Both the position numbers and the translations under genes were made by a program. Positions 16,501-24,150 of a DNA stretch of 64,000 nucleotides are shown here, piece by piece (position 1 is the first letter of the stretch; the number at the start of each line of letters is the position of its first letter). Source of the stretch: WHTI01 sp963756365 (lineage in GTDB: Bacteria > Actinomycetota > CADDZG01 > WHSQ01); contig CAVWNF010000003.1 in NCBI GenBank assembly GCA_963756365.1, positions 620,001 to 684,000 on the forward strand. The letters run 5' to 3'. Under the pieces are notes generated by a model. The model was not told where the DNA came from. It saw nothing but the letters and a program-made list of their open reading frames with translations, and made no database searches.

Positions 16501-17741
16501 TGCCCGGTGAAGCGAAGAAGTCTGCCGCCGACATCCTGACTGCGAATCCGACCCAGGAAGCCGTCGACAAACTCATCAAGGGCGCTCGCAAGGAAGGCTC
16601 CATCACCGCAGCGGACCTTGCCGAGAAGCTCGCCAAGCTCGATCTCACTCCCGATGAAACCGATGGCGTCTATCAACGTCTGGTCGAACTCGGAGTAGAC
16701 GTCGCCGAGGACGAATCGATCAAAGAGGAAGCGATCGAGGAAGACGGCGCCCCGGAGGTTTCGGCAGAGGATGCCGACGAGGCCCGACGGCGTGAACGCC
16801 GCGCCATCGATCAGGTCCTCAGCAAGGCCCCGACCAACGATCCGGTCCGGATGTACCTCAAGGAGATCGGAAAGGTCGCCCTCCTAACCGCCCAACAGGA
16901 AGTCGATCTCGCCAAGCGGATCGAAGCGGGACTCCTGGCGGAGGATCGCATGGAGACTGGTGCGGCAGAACTGACCGAGGACCAGACCTGGGAACTCCGA
17001 CGTATCTCCCGGGATGGGGCCGCCGCCAAACGTCACCTGGTCGAGGCGAACCTTCGTCTGGTTGTATCGATCGCCAAGCGGTACGTCGGGCGAGGGATGG
17101 CTTTCCTCGATCTGATCCAGGAGGGCAACCTCGGACTTATCCGTGCGGTCGAGAAGTTCGACTACACGAAGGGCTTCAAGTTCTCGACGTATGCAACGTG
17201 GTGGATCCGTCAGGCGATCACAAGGGCGATCGCCGATCAGGCACGAACGATCCGCATCCCCGTGCACATGGTCGAGACGATCAACAAGCTCGTACGCATA
17301 CAGCGTCAACTCTTGCAGGACCTGGGGCGTGAACCGACCGCCGAAGAGATCGCTCATCACATGGAGATGACTCCCGAGAAGGTCCGCGAGATCCAGAAGA
17401 TCTCTCAGGAACCCGTTTCCCTCGAGACCCCGGTCGGCGAAGAAGAGGATTCTTCGCTCGGGGACTTCATCGAGGACTCAGATGCCGTTGTCCCACTCGA
17501 GCGAGCATCGTTCCGGTTGTTGCAAGAGCAGCTCGAGTCCGTGTTGCACACGCTCTCGGATCGCGAGAAGCAAGTGATCCGCCTGCGGTTCGGGCTCGTT
17601 GACGGTCAGCCACGGACCCTCGAAGAGGTTGGAAAGAAGTTCGGCGTGACGCGCGAGCGCATCAGGCAGATCGAATCCAAGACCCTGAGCAAGCTGCGCC
17701 ACCCATCGCGCAGCCAGAAGCTACGCGACTACCTCGAGTAG
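16500..17741 (+). CDS. rpoD: Primary RNA polymerase sigma factor RpoD/SigA
   Basis: Housekeeping sigma-70 of 413 residues. A sigma-1.1-like acidic N terminus is followed by region 1.2 (NDPVRMYLKEIGKVALLT), region 2 (LRLVVSIAKRYVGRGMAFLD; GFKFSTYATWWIRQAITRAI), region 3 (HMVETINKLVRIQRQLL) and region 4 with the helix-turn-helix TLEEVGKKFGVTRERIRQIE and the terminal SQKLRDYLE. GTG start overlaps the dnaG stop. The stop lies directly against the stop of the convergent YtxH-like gene with no spacer. Confidence 0.97.
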   Translation: MPGEAKKSAADILTANPTQEAVDKLIKGARKEGSITAADLAEKLAKLDLTPDETDGVYQRLVELGVDVAEDESIKEEAIEEDGAPEVSAEDADEARRRERRAIDQVLSKAPTNDPVRMYLKEIGKVALLTAQQEVDLAKRIEAGLLAEDRMETGAAELTEDQTWELRRISRDGAAAKRHLVEANLRLVVSIAKRYVGRGMAFLDLIQEGNLGLIRAVEKFDYTKGFKFSTYATWWIRQAITRAIADQARTIRIPVHMVETINKLVRIQRQLLQDLGREPTAEEIAHHMEMTPEKVREIQKISQEPVSLETPVGEEEDSSLGDFIEDSDAVVPLERASFRLLQEQLESVLHTLSDREKQVIRLRFGLVDGQPRTLEEVGKKFGVTRERIRQIESKTLSKLRHPSRSQKLRDYLE

Positions 17742-17996
17742 CTAGTTCGGTGGGGGAGCGACCGAAAGGCCGCTGCCACGAGAACCGTCGGAATCGTCGC
17801 CCTTGACCGCGGATGTGACCTTGGATACTCCTTCGGAAGCGACGCCCTTGGCCTTGCCCGTCACCTTCTGCAGGGTTCCCGAGTCGAGGAGATTGTCGTA
17901 CAGGCGTCGGAGCTGCTCGTAGCGCTCCGTGCCTGCCTTGGCCCCCAGCACGTAGCCGGCTCCCAGTCCGATCATCACTCCAAGTCGGCCCCTCAT
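17742..17996 (-). CDS. YtxH-like small membrane-anchored protein
   Basis: 84 residues. A glycine-rich hydrophobic N terminus (LGVMIGLGAGYVLGAKAG) is followed by ERYEQLRRLYDNL and a hydrophilic Lys/Ser/Gly tail, the pattern of YtxH-type proteins anchored by one short membrane segment. GGAGGGA precedes the ATG. Function is not known for this family; stress association is reported in Bacillus. Its stop abuts the rpoD stop. Confidence 0.7.
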   Translation of the reverse strand: MRGRLGVMIGLGAGYVLGAKAGTERYEQLRRLYDNLLDSGTLQKVTGKAKGVASEGVSKVTSAVKGDDSDGSRGSGLSVAPPPN

Positions 17997-18102
17997 CGGT
18001 CCCTCCAGTTCGCAGTTGGGTGTGCGCGCCTGGTCATGCTATGCCCGACGGGGGGCCGGTCAAATCGTCGTCGTCCTTGTTCCCGTGTGGCGTGCGAACA
18101 AC

Positions 18103-18108
18103 TACTAT
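18103..18108 (+). promoter_or_regulatory. -10 box of the tRNA-Asn promoter
   Basis: TACTAT lies 11 bases before the mature tRNA 5' end. TTGTTC at 18077-18082 is the best -35 candidate but the 20-base spacing is long, so only the -10 box is proposed with some confidence. Confidence 0.4.
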
Positions 18109-18119
18109 GTGGCTCGCTT

Positions 18120-18192
18120 TCCGGGGTAGCTCAATTGGCAGAGCAATCGGCTGTTAACCGATAGGTTGCGGGTTCGAGTCCCGCCCCCGGAG
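18120..18192 (+). tRNA. tRNA-Asn (anticodon GTT)
   Basis: A 73-base cloverleaf: acceptor TCCGGGG pairs with CCCCGGA, D-arm GCTC/GAGC, anticodon stem ATCGG/CCGAT with loop CTGTTAA (anticodon GTT at 18153-18155), T-arm GCGGG-TTCGAGT-CCCGC and discriminator G. CCA is not encoded. The 198 bases that follow, up to the sigma factor, hold no gene I can support. Confidence 0.95.
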
Positions 18193-18390
18193 CCCACCTC
18201 ACGGCTCCTCTCCCTCCCACCTCCGCACCCGTTCTGTCTTGTCTATCCCTTTTCGCCCATGTCTCGGGCCTCTTTTCCCACACTTGAGGGGTGTCGATCT
18301 TCCCCAGATGAGGGATGTGCTCTCGTTCCCACCCTGCCAGCATGTTGCTTCTGTTAAGAGTTGTTAGTTAGTGGGGCTAGGGAGGCAGTC

Positions 18391-19059
18391 ATGGCGGAGC
18401 GCACGATGCAGGACAGGTTGAACGAGGAACAGGTTCGAGAGTTGTGGACCGCATGGACCACTGAGCGACGCAAGGTGGATCGGGACAGGCTGGTGGAGCA
18501 CTACATGCCACTGGTGAAGCTTCTGGCGGCGAAGATGAGCCGCGCGGTGGAGCCGTCGAGCCGCCCGGACATGTTCGGGTACGCCTCGGTGGGACTTCTG
18601 GACGCCATCGACAGGTTCGACCCGGCGATCGGGGTCAAGTTCGAGACCTTCGGCTCTCGACGTATCAATGGGGCCATGGGCGATGGGCTGCGGGCCATCA
18701 GTTACTTCCCGAGGGGAGCCGAGAACAGGGCCAGCCGAGTGATCGAGAAGATCGTTCCCGTCGACTTCCAATCGGCGATCTCCGAGGACGGCGTTCGACT
18801 CGACGAAACGATCTCGGATCCACTGGACGGTGAGATCGACGATCTCTCGATGCTTGCGTCGGATCATTCAGAGGTCGTGAAGGCGCTCGTTCATCTGCCA
18901 GAGCGCGAGCGCATGGTCATCACGCAGCACTACTACCTGAAGAAGCCGCTTAAGGAGATCGGGAAGATGCTGGGTGTCACAGAGTCACGCACCTGCCAGC
19001 TTCACCGTCGTGCCCTCGGGATGCTCCAGGGTGTTCTCACCGAGAAGCTGTCGGCGTAG
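18391..19059 (+). CDS. FliA/WhiG-type alternative sigma factor, short form
   Basis: 222-residue sigma-70 group 3 protein. Region 2 is clear (LVEHYMPLVKLLAAKM; GYASVGLLDAIDRFDPAIG; FETFGSRRINGAMGDGLR), as is region 4 (LPERERMVITQHYYLKKPLK, EIGKMLGVTESRTCQLHRRA). Between them, after about residue 102, the sigma-3 domain normally rich in LGRxPT-EEIA is reduced to a short linker (ISYFPRGAENRASRVIEKIV). The frame is unbroken, so this is an in-frame loss of about 40 residues relative to FliA/SigD. ATG at 18391 follows GGGAGGCAG. No flagellar or sporulation genes are in the window, so the regulon is unknown. Confidence 0.85.
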   Translation: MAERTMQDRLNEEQVRELWTAWTTERRKVDRDRLVEHYMPLVKLLAAKMSRAVEPSSRPDMFGYASVGLLDAIDRFDPAIGVKFETFGSRRINGAMGDGLRAISYFPRGAENRASRVIEKIVPVDFQSAISEDGVRLDETISDPLDGEIDDLSMLASDHSEVVKALVHLPERERMVITQHYYLKKPLKEIGKMLGVTESRTCQLHRRALGMLQGVLTEKLSA

Positions 19060-19080
19060 ACCCTCGCTGCTTCCGTCAGA

Positions 19081-19086
19081 TAACGT
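19081..19086 (+). promoter_or_regulatory. -10 box for leaderless ybaK-like transcript
   Basis: TAACGT lies exactly 6 bases before the ATG at 19093; no ribosome binding site in between. Confidence 0.4.
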
Positions 19087-19092
19087 CCGTGC

Positions 19093-19593
19093 ATGGATGA
19101 CGATCTGATCGAAGCGAAGGTGCTGGCGTCGGTCGCGGAGGTCTCTCCCGACCATGACGTCGTGAAGATCGACCCGGACTTCGCGGCGACCGCCGACTTC
19201 TGCGCCAAGTACGACTACACCCCCGAGGAATCGGTGAACTGCATCGTCGTGATCGGGAAGAGCGACCCACCCGTCTACGCAGCCTGTTTGGTCCAGGCGA
19301 CCAGGAGACTCGACGTGAACGGCACGATCCGACGGAAGCTGGGAACCCGGAAGGCCTCGTTCGCCCCCGCCGAGGTGACCGTCGAGTTGACCGGGATGAT
19401 CCCCGATGGAGTGACTCCGTTCGGGCTCCCCGATGACCTGCCGATCTGGATCGATGCGCCCGTGAAGGACCTCGAGCGCGTGATCGTTGGCGGAGGAAGC
19501 CGAGCCCTCAAGCTGTACGTGCCGCCTGCCGGACTCGCCGCCCTCCCCGGCGCCGAGTACGTCGACGGGTTGAGCAAGGACCCACAAGCGTGA
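19093..19593 (+). CDS. YbaK/EbsC-family aminoacyl-tRNA deacylase
   Basis: 166-residue protein of the YbaK/ProX superfamily, which hydrolyses mischarged aminoacyl-tRNAs (Cys-tRNA-Pro and related). Family marks are present: VNCIVVIGKSDPPVYAACLV, GTRKASFAPAEVTVELTGMI with the conserved Lys, PDGVTPFG and IVGGGSRALKLYVPP. Stop overlaps the start of the methyltransferase gene (GTGA). Which tRNA it edits cannot be said. Confidence 0.85.
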   Translation: MDDDLIEAKVLASVAEVSPDHDVVKIDPDFAATADFCAKYDYTPEESVNCIVVIGKSDPPVYAACLVQATRRLDVNGTIRRKLGTRKASFAPAEVTVELTGMIPDGVTPFGLPDDLPIWIDAPVKDLERVIVGGGSRALKLYVPPAGLAALPGAEYVDGLSKDPQA

Positions 19594-20363
19594 CCGGTCA
19601 CGACGCGCAGATCCCCGACTACCTCGCGCGCAACCAGGCGGTATGGACCAAGTCGTCGCACGAGTACGAAGCGGAGGGCCGGCGCGGGTGGAGCAAAGCC
19701 GAGCCGTCATGGGGGATCTGGGGGGTTCCAGACTCCGACTGCCGCGTCTTCCCCGACGTCGACGGCAAGGACGTTATCGAGCTTGGGTGCGGGACGGGGT
19801 ACGTCTCGTCGTGGGTGTATCAGCACGGCGGCCGTCCCGTCGGGATCGATCCGACGTGGGCGCAGCTCTCCAAGGCTCATGCGTTCCAGAAGGAATTCGC
19901 TCGCCCATTCCCATTGATCCAAGCCCCCGCCGAAGGGGTCCCGCTTCCGGACGGGAGCTTCGACATCGCGATCTCCGAATACGGGGCAAGCATCTGGAGC
20001 GATCCTTACCTGTGGATCCCAGAGGTGTCCCGCCTTCTGCGGAGCGGGGGAGAGCTGGTCTTCCTGGTCAATGGGGCGATCCTCGTGATGTGCCTGCCGG
20101 ACGAGTATGACGTCCCCGCCGGTCCGAACCTCCTGCGCGACTACTTCGGGTTGCACCGGATCGACTGGGAGGACGACAACTCGGTCGAGTTCCACCTCGG
20201 CTACGGCGACTGGATCAGGCTCCTGCGCGCCAACGGGTTCGAGGTCGAGGACATGATCGAACTCCGGCCCCCGGAGGACGCGACCACCCGCTATCCGTTC
20301 GTCACAGTCGAGTGGGCTCGCCGGTGGCCGTGCGAGGAAGTCTGGAAGGCGCGGAAGAAGTAG
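19590..20363 (+). CDS. Class I SAM-dependent methyltransferase
   Basis: 257 residues with a Rossmann-type SAM site: VIELGCGTGYVSSW (motif I), GIDPTWAQLSKA, and a post-motif LPDGSFDIAISEYGASIW, as in small-molecule (UbiE/COQ5-like) methyltransferases. GTG start overlaps the ybaK-like stop, so the two are coupled. The stop lies directly next to that of the convergent PLP enzyme gene. The acceptor substrate is unknown. Confidence 0.82.
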   Translation: MTGHDAQIPDYLARNQAVWTKSSHEYEAEGRRGWSKAEPSWGIWGVPDSDCRVFPDVDGKDVIELGCGTGYVSSWVYQHGGRPVGIDPTWAQLSKAHAFQKEFARPFPLIQAPAEGVPLPDGSFDIAISEYGASIWSDPYLWIPEVSRLLRSGGELVFLVNGAILVMCLPDEYDVPAGPNLLRDYFGLHRIDWEDDNSVEFHLGYGDWIRLLRANGFEVEDMIELRPPEDATTRYPFVTVEWARRWPCEEVWKARKK

Positions 20364-21522
20364 CTATCCCTTGGCGAGCGCGACCTCAAGGTCGTTGATC
20401 AAGGCACCAGGATCTTCGAGGCCGATCGACAACCGGATCATCCCTGCCTCGATGCCGGTGAGGGCCAACTCCTCTTCGCTGTAGGAGAACTGGGATGAGT
20501 TGTGAGGTGCGCTGGCGAGTGACTCCACCCCGCCGAGACTGGTCGCCTCGGTGAACACCTCGAAAGAGCGAAGCACTCGGGCGGCACGCTCATTGCCACC
20601 CTCGACCACCACGGTCACCATCGCCCCTCGAGCATCCGTGCGCCACGTTCGCTCGGCGACCTCGTGATCCGGATGCGACGACAGGCCCGGGTACGAGACG
20701 GAGATGACGTCCGGTTGGTCCTCGAGCCAAGCAGCGACAGCGGCCGCCCCCGCACACTGCCGAGCCAGCCGCAACTCGAACGTCTTGAGTCCTCGGGCGA
20801 CCAGGAACGCGGCGTGAGGATCGAGAGAGGTCCCGAAGCTGATCACGCGTTTCTGCACCTCTGTGATCGTGTCTTCGTCGGCGACCACACATCCCGCGAT
20901 CACATCGGAGTGACCGTTGAGGAACTTGGTCGCCGAATGCACCACGACATCAGCCCCGAGAGCTAGAGGATTGACACAGAACGGGGATGCGAACGTCGCA
21001 TCAACGACAAGCCGGGCCCCAGCCGCATGTGCCAACTCGGCCACAGCGGGGATATCGAGAAGGCGCAGTTGTGGATTCGACATCGCCTCGCCGTACGCCA
21101 CGGCCACCGGACCGGAGCCCAGCGCAGCCGCCCACCCATCGAGATCCGCGGCGGACACTAGATCGACATGCACGCCGAGGGCCGGTAGGTCGCGCACGAA
21201 CAGGTCTCTCGTATCTCCGTACAACTCCCGGGCGACCACGATCCGATCTCCGGATCGCAGGAGAGTCAACAGGGTGGTGGCGATCGCACCCATCCCCGAG
21301 GACGTCATGAACGCATCGCCGCCGTTCTCGAGCCGCCTCACCATCTCGGCGGCGTGAGCGACCGTCGGGTTCGTGAACCGCGAGTACCAGGTCTCGTTCA
21401 GACCCGCCGGTTGCGATGATGTCGTCGTACGCGCGGTCGTCCAGCTTGAATGTGGTTGATTGATAGATCGGTGGGACGACAGGCTCGGTCCGACTCAGAT
21501 CCTTGTCCCTCTTGCTCCCCAT
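20364..21522 (-). CDS. Cys/Met metabolism PLP enzyme (cystathionine gamma-synthase/lyase family; one frameshift)
   Basis: PLP-dependent trans-sulfuration enzyme. The N-terminal part (RTEPVVPPIYQSTTFKLD) is in a different frame from the rest. Removing one C from the CCC run at 21403-21405 restores 385 residues and the conserved join ATGGLNETWYSRFTNPT. The PLP lysine lies in VHSATKFLNGHSD; NPQLRLLDIPA and the C-terminal MIRLSIGLEDP are typical. The family contains cystathionine gamma-synthase, cystathionine gamma-lyase and methionine gamma-lyase, and sequence alone does not separate them here. A TATCCT box 7 bases before the ATG suggests a leaderless transcript. Confidence 0.88.
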
Positions 21523-21605
21523 TCCAGCAAGGATACTGACGGACTTCCCCTTATGCAGTGGAGTGGTGACGCAGAGCTCAGGAATCCGTCACAATCGACA
21601 AGAGC

Positions 21606-21679
21606 GGGGGCGTAGCTCAGTTGGTTAGAGCGGCGGACTCATAATCCGTTGGTCGCAGGTTCGAGTCCTGCCGCCCCCA
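21606..21679 (+). tRNA. tRNA-Met (anticodon CAT; tRNA-Ile2 not excluded)
   Basis: 74-base cloverleaf: acceptor GGGGGCG/CGCCCCC, D-arm GCTC/GAGC, anticodon stem GCGGA/TCCGT with loop CTCATAA (CAT at 21640-21642), T-arm GCAGG-TTCGAGT-CCTGC, discriminator A. It lacks the initiator features. CAT also occurs in the lysidine-modified tRNA-Ile2, which cannot be told apart from elongator tRNA-Met with certainty by eye. CCA is not encoded. Confidence 0.93.
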
Positions 21680-21747
21680 CGGTCTTCTGTCGAGCGAGTG
21701 TCGGCTCGGTCGACCCGTCGGGGCAGGAAGGTGCGGTCACCAGAAAG

Positions 21748-22488
21748 TCACCACTCTTCGTCCGAGAGCCGCCACGGTCGCGGAATCAGCCGGTCAATAG
21801 CGTCGGGGATGGGGACATCACCAGCAGTTAGTTCGATGTCCGTCCGGTTGAGGTCGGATTCAAAGATGCTGGCGGCGATGAAGGCGGCTACGTCATCGCG
21901 AGGAACGGCGCCGTACGCGATGGACGTTCCGGCGTTGACCAAACCGGTACCGGGCTCGTCAAGGAGCACCCCTGGTCGCAGGATCAGCCAATCCAGCTCG
22001 CTGGCGGCTAAACAAACGTCCGCCGCCCGCTTAACGCTCATGTAGTGCTCAAAGCCCTCCGAGCGAGGTTGATCGCGCGCGGCATCCATGAAGACCGAGA
22101 CGAGGACGAAGCGGCGAACGCCTGCTGACGTGGCGGCTCCGACAGCTTTCTCCAAGCCTTGGCCATCGATGGCGGTCGTCTGGTCGGCTCCGGTGCCATG
22201 CGCTCCCGCGCTGAAGACCACAGCGTCATGACCTGCCAGACGATCAGCAAGCGAGGCCATTGAGTCGCCGATGAGGTCGCCGACTACGGGAGTTCCCCCG
22301 GCTTCTTGGATGACGGACTCTTGGCCGCCGGCGCGGTGCATTCCCGTGACCTGGTGACCCTGTGCGTGCAGCAGCGCGACGAGGCGGCGACCGACGCCGC
22401 CAGCTGCCCCGATCTGGAAGATGCGCCGGGTGTCCGCAGTCCGGTTCGTCATAACTGTCCGATCGTCAGAGAGAACGGGGAGTTCCAT
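21748..22488 (-). CDS. NAD(P)-binding atypical SDR (NmrA/YwnB-like)
   Basis: 246 residues with an N-terminal dinucleotide-binding motif IFQIGAAGGVGRRLVALL, then VVFSAGAHGTG, FVLVSVFMD and LDWLILRPGVLLD, the layout of atypical short-chain dehydrogenases that sense or reduce with NAD(P)H. An in-frame ATG at 22452 starts closer to the Rossmann fold and is an alternative start; neither has a good ribosome binding site. Codons and base composition are less GC-biased than neighbours, as in the following RidA and quinone reductase genes. The substrate is unknown. Confidence 0.75.
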   Translation of the reverse strand: MELPVLSDDRTVMTNRTADTRRIFQIGAAGGVGRRLVALLHAQGHQVTGMHRAGGQESVIQEAGGTPVVGDLIGDSMASLADRLAGHDAVVFSAGAHGTGADQTTAIDGQGLEKAVGAATSAGVRRFVLVSVFMDAARDQPRSEGFEHYMSVKRAADVCLAASELDWLILRPGVLLDEPGTGLVNAGTSIAYGAVPRDDVAAFIAASIFESDLNRTDIELTAGDVPIPDAIDRLIPRPWRLSDEEW

Positions 22489-22608
22489 GATAGGTCGACC
22501 GAGTCTGGGTGTTCATGGGGTTTTTCATGAATCGCGAGCCGCGACCAAGGCCCTCTGGCAAACTTCGGGCCACGTAATCAAATCGTCTGACTAAGAAGGA
22601 AGGACTTC

Positions 22609-23061
22609 ATGTCGATCGAGCAGCGGATCCAGGATCTCGGTCTCGAGTTGCCAGCGGCACCTGCACCCGCCGCCAACTACGTAAACGCGGTGCGGACCGG
22701 AGACCTCATGTTCCTTTCTGGCACCGTACCGACTACTGCCGATGGCAGCATCCCGACGGGCAAGGTCGGTGCCGATGTAACAACTGAGGAGGCGGCGAAA
22801 CACGCGCGTTCCGTGGGTCTCAATCACCTGGCGATCCTGAAGCAAGAGCTGGGCGATCTCGATCGGGTTCGAAGGGTTGTCAAGTTGCTGGGCATGGTGA
22901 ACGCCGTGCCCGACTACCTGGAGCACTCGAAGGTGATCAATGGTTGTTCGGAGTTGTTCGAGCAGATCTTCGGCGAGAGGCACGCTCGATCGGCGATCGG
23001 AGTGGGCAGCCTCCCGTTCGGTCTCACGGTCGAGATCGAAGCCATATTCGAGGTTGAGTGA
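22609..23061 (+). CDS. RidA/YjgF-family protein
   Basis: 150 residues of the RidA superfamily (reactive enamine/imine deaminases). Family marks: GDLMFLSGTVPTTADGSIPT, GKVGADVTTEEAAKHARSVG and the C-terminal RSAIGVGSLPFGLTVEIEAI. The usual catalytic Arg position (RSAIGV) is present. The length is of the longer YjgF branch (YabJ-like proteins are about 128 residues). AGAAGGAAGG gives a strong ribosome binding site. Confidence 0.88.
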   Translation: MSIEQRIQDLGLELPAAPAPAANYVNAVRTGDLMFLSGTVPTTADGSIPTGKVGADVTTEEAAKHARSVGLNHLAILKQELGDLDRVRRVVKLLGMVNAVPDYLEHSKVINGCSELFEQIFGERHARSAIGVGSLPFGLTVEIEAIFEVE

Positions 23062-23116
23062 TGGCTGAACTCACGACCCATACATTGCCGTTGAGCCACT
23101 TGGGCAGCGCAGTCCG

Positions 23117-24055
23117 ATGAAGGCGGCCGTCATCCGGGCTGTGGGCGCGTTGGCAGAACTTGATGACATTCCCGAACCCTCCGGAGAAGCGATAGAGGTG
23201 CTGGCAGCACCGATAAATCCGATCGATCTCGCGGTGTCGCGCGGCCTGCTTGCAACAGGTCATCCACAGATCCCGTACGTGCCGGGGTGCGAAGCCGTCG
23301 GCCGCCTATCCGACGGCAAGATCGTCTGGATTTTCGGTGGTTCGCTCGGGCGAACGTCGCATGGTGCGATTGCTGAGCACGCCTCTGTCGGTGACGCCAA
23401 CGTCATAGCAGTACCTGAAGGTGCAGACGTTGCGCTTGCTGCAGGACTGGGCATCTCCGGGCTCGCCGGCTGGATGCCGTTCGCCTGGCGCGCACCCCTA
23501 ACAAAAGGCGACACCGTGCTTGTGCTTGGAGCGACGGGGACCGTCGGATTGGTCGCCGTCCAGGCGGCTCGGCTGCTGGGCGCTGCACACGTTGTCGCCG
23601 CTGGCCGCAGTGCAACAGGGCTCGAGCGCGCTGCGCGCCATGGCGCAGACGAAACGATTCAACTCCGCGAAGGAGATGACTTCGCTGCCACGATCAGGGC
23701 TGCGTTCGGAGGTGAGGGGCCTAGCTATGTGTTCGATGCTCTCTGGGGGGCGCCCGTTGCCGCCGCTATCGACGCCGCTGCCCCCGGGGCCACCGTCGTC
23801 AACATCGGCCAGTCCGCAAGCGCCACAACGGAGCTGGCATCAAGCTCAGTGCGCTTCAAGAGCTTGTCCGTCCTCGGCTATACGAACTTCGCGGTTCCTC
23901 CTGATGTGCTCGCAGCGAACTATCAGCGCCTCGTGGCGCACGCGATCGCGGGCGACATCATCCTGGACGTAGAGCGAGTGCCCCTGGAAGAAGTCGGCGA
24001 CGCGTGGCGCCGCCAAGGGGAAGGCGTTGGGACGAAGCTGGTCGTAATCCCTTAA
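23117..24055 (+). CDS. Zinc-independent MDR alcohol dehydrogenase / quinone oxidoreductase
   Basis: 312-residue medium-chain dehydrogenase/reductase of the quinone-oxidoreductase type. GroES-like N-terminal domain (INPIDLAVSRG; IPYVPGCEAVGR) and Rossmann domain with the NADPH motif GATGTVGLVAVQAARLLGA. The zinc-binding cysteines of alcohol dehydrogenases are missing, which is typical of quinone reductases. It follows RidA by 55 bases and may be cotranscribed. Confidence 0.85.
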   Translation: MKAAVIRAVGALAELDDIPEPSGEAIEVLAAPINPIDLAVSRGLLATGHPQIPYVPGCEAVGRLSDGKIVWIFGGSLGRTSHGAIAEHASVGDANVIAVPEGADVALAAGLGISGLAGWMPFAWRAPLTKGDTVLVLGATGTVGLVAVQAARLLGAAHVVAAGRSATGLERAARHGADETIQLREGDDFAATIRAAFGGEGPSYVFDALWGAPVAAAIDAAAPGATVVNIGQSASATTELASSSVRFKSLSVLGYTNFAVPPDVLAANYQRLVAHAIAGDIILDVERVPLEEVGDAWRRQGEGVGTKLVVIP

Positions 24056-24150
24056 AAAGATACAGCGTGACTCATGACTAGCCGCACCCTCAGGCTTGTG
24101 AGATGGGTGAGAATCAGAGGGCCAGGATCTACGCACCGGGGGGGAGCGAG

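Noticed and set aside
18193..18390. A gene or second tRNA between tRNA-Asn and the sigma factor
   Set aside because: No open frame with coding bias and no cloverleaf could be found.
21606..21679. Attachment site or integrated element at the tRNA-Met 3' end
   Set aside because: No integrase, no repeat of the tRNA 3' end downstream, and ordinary genes follow.
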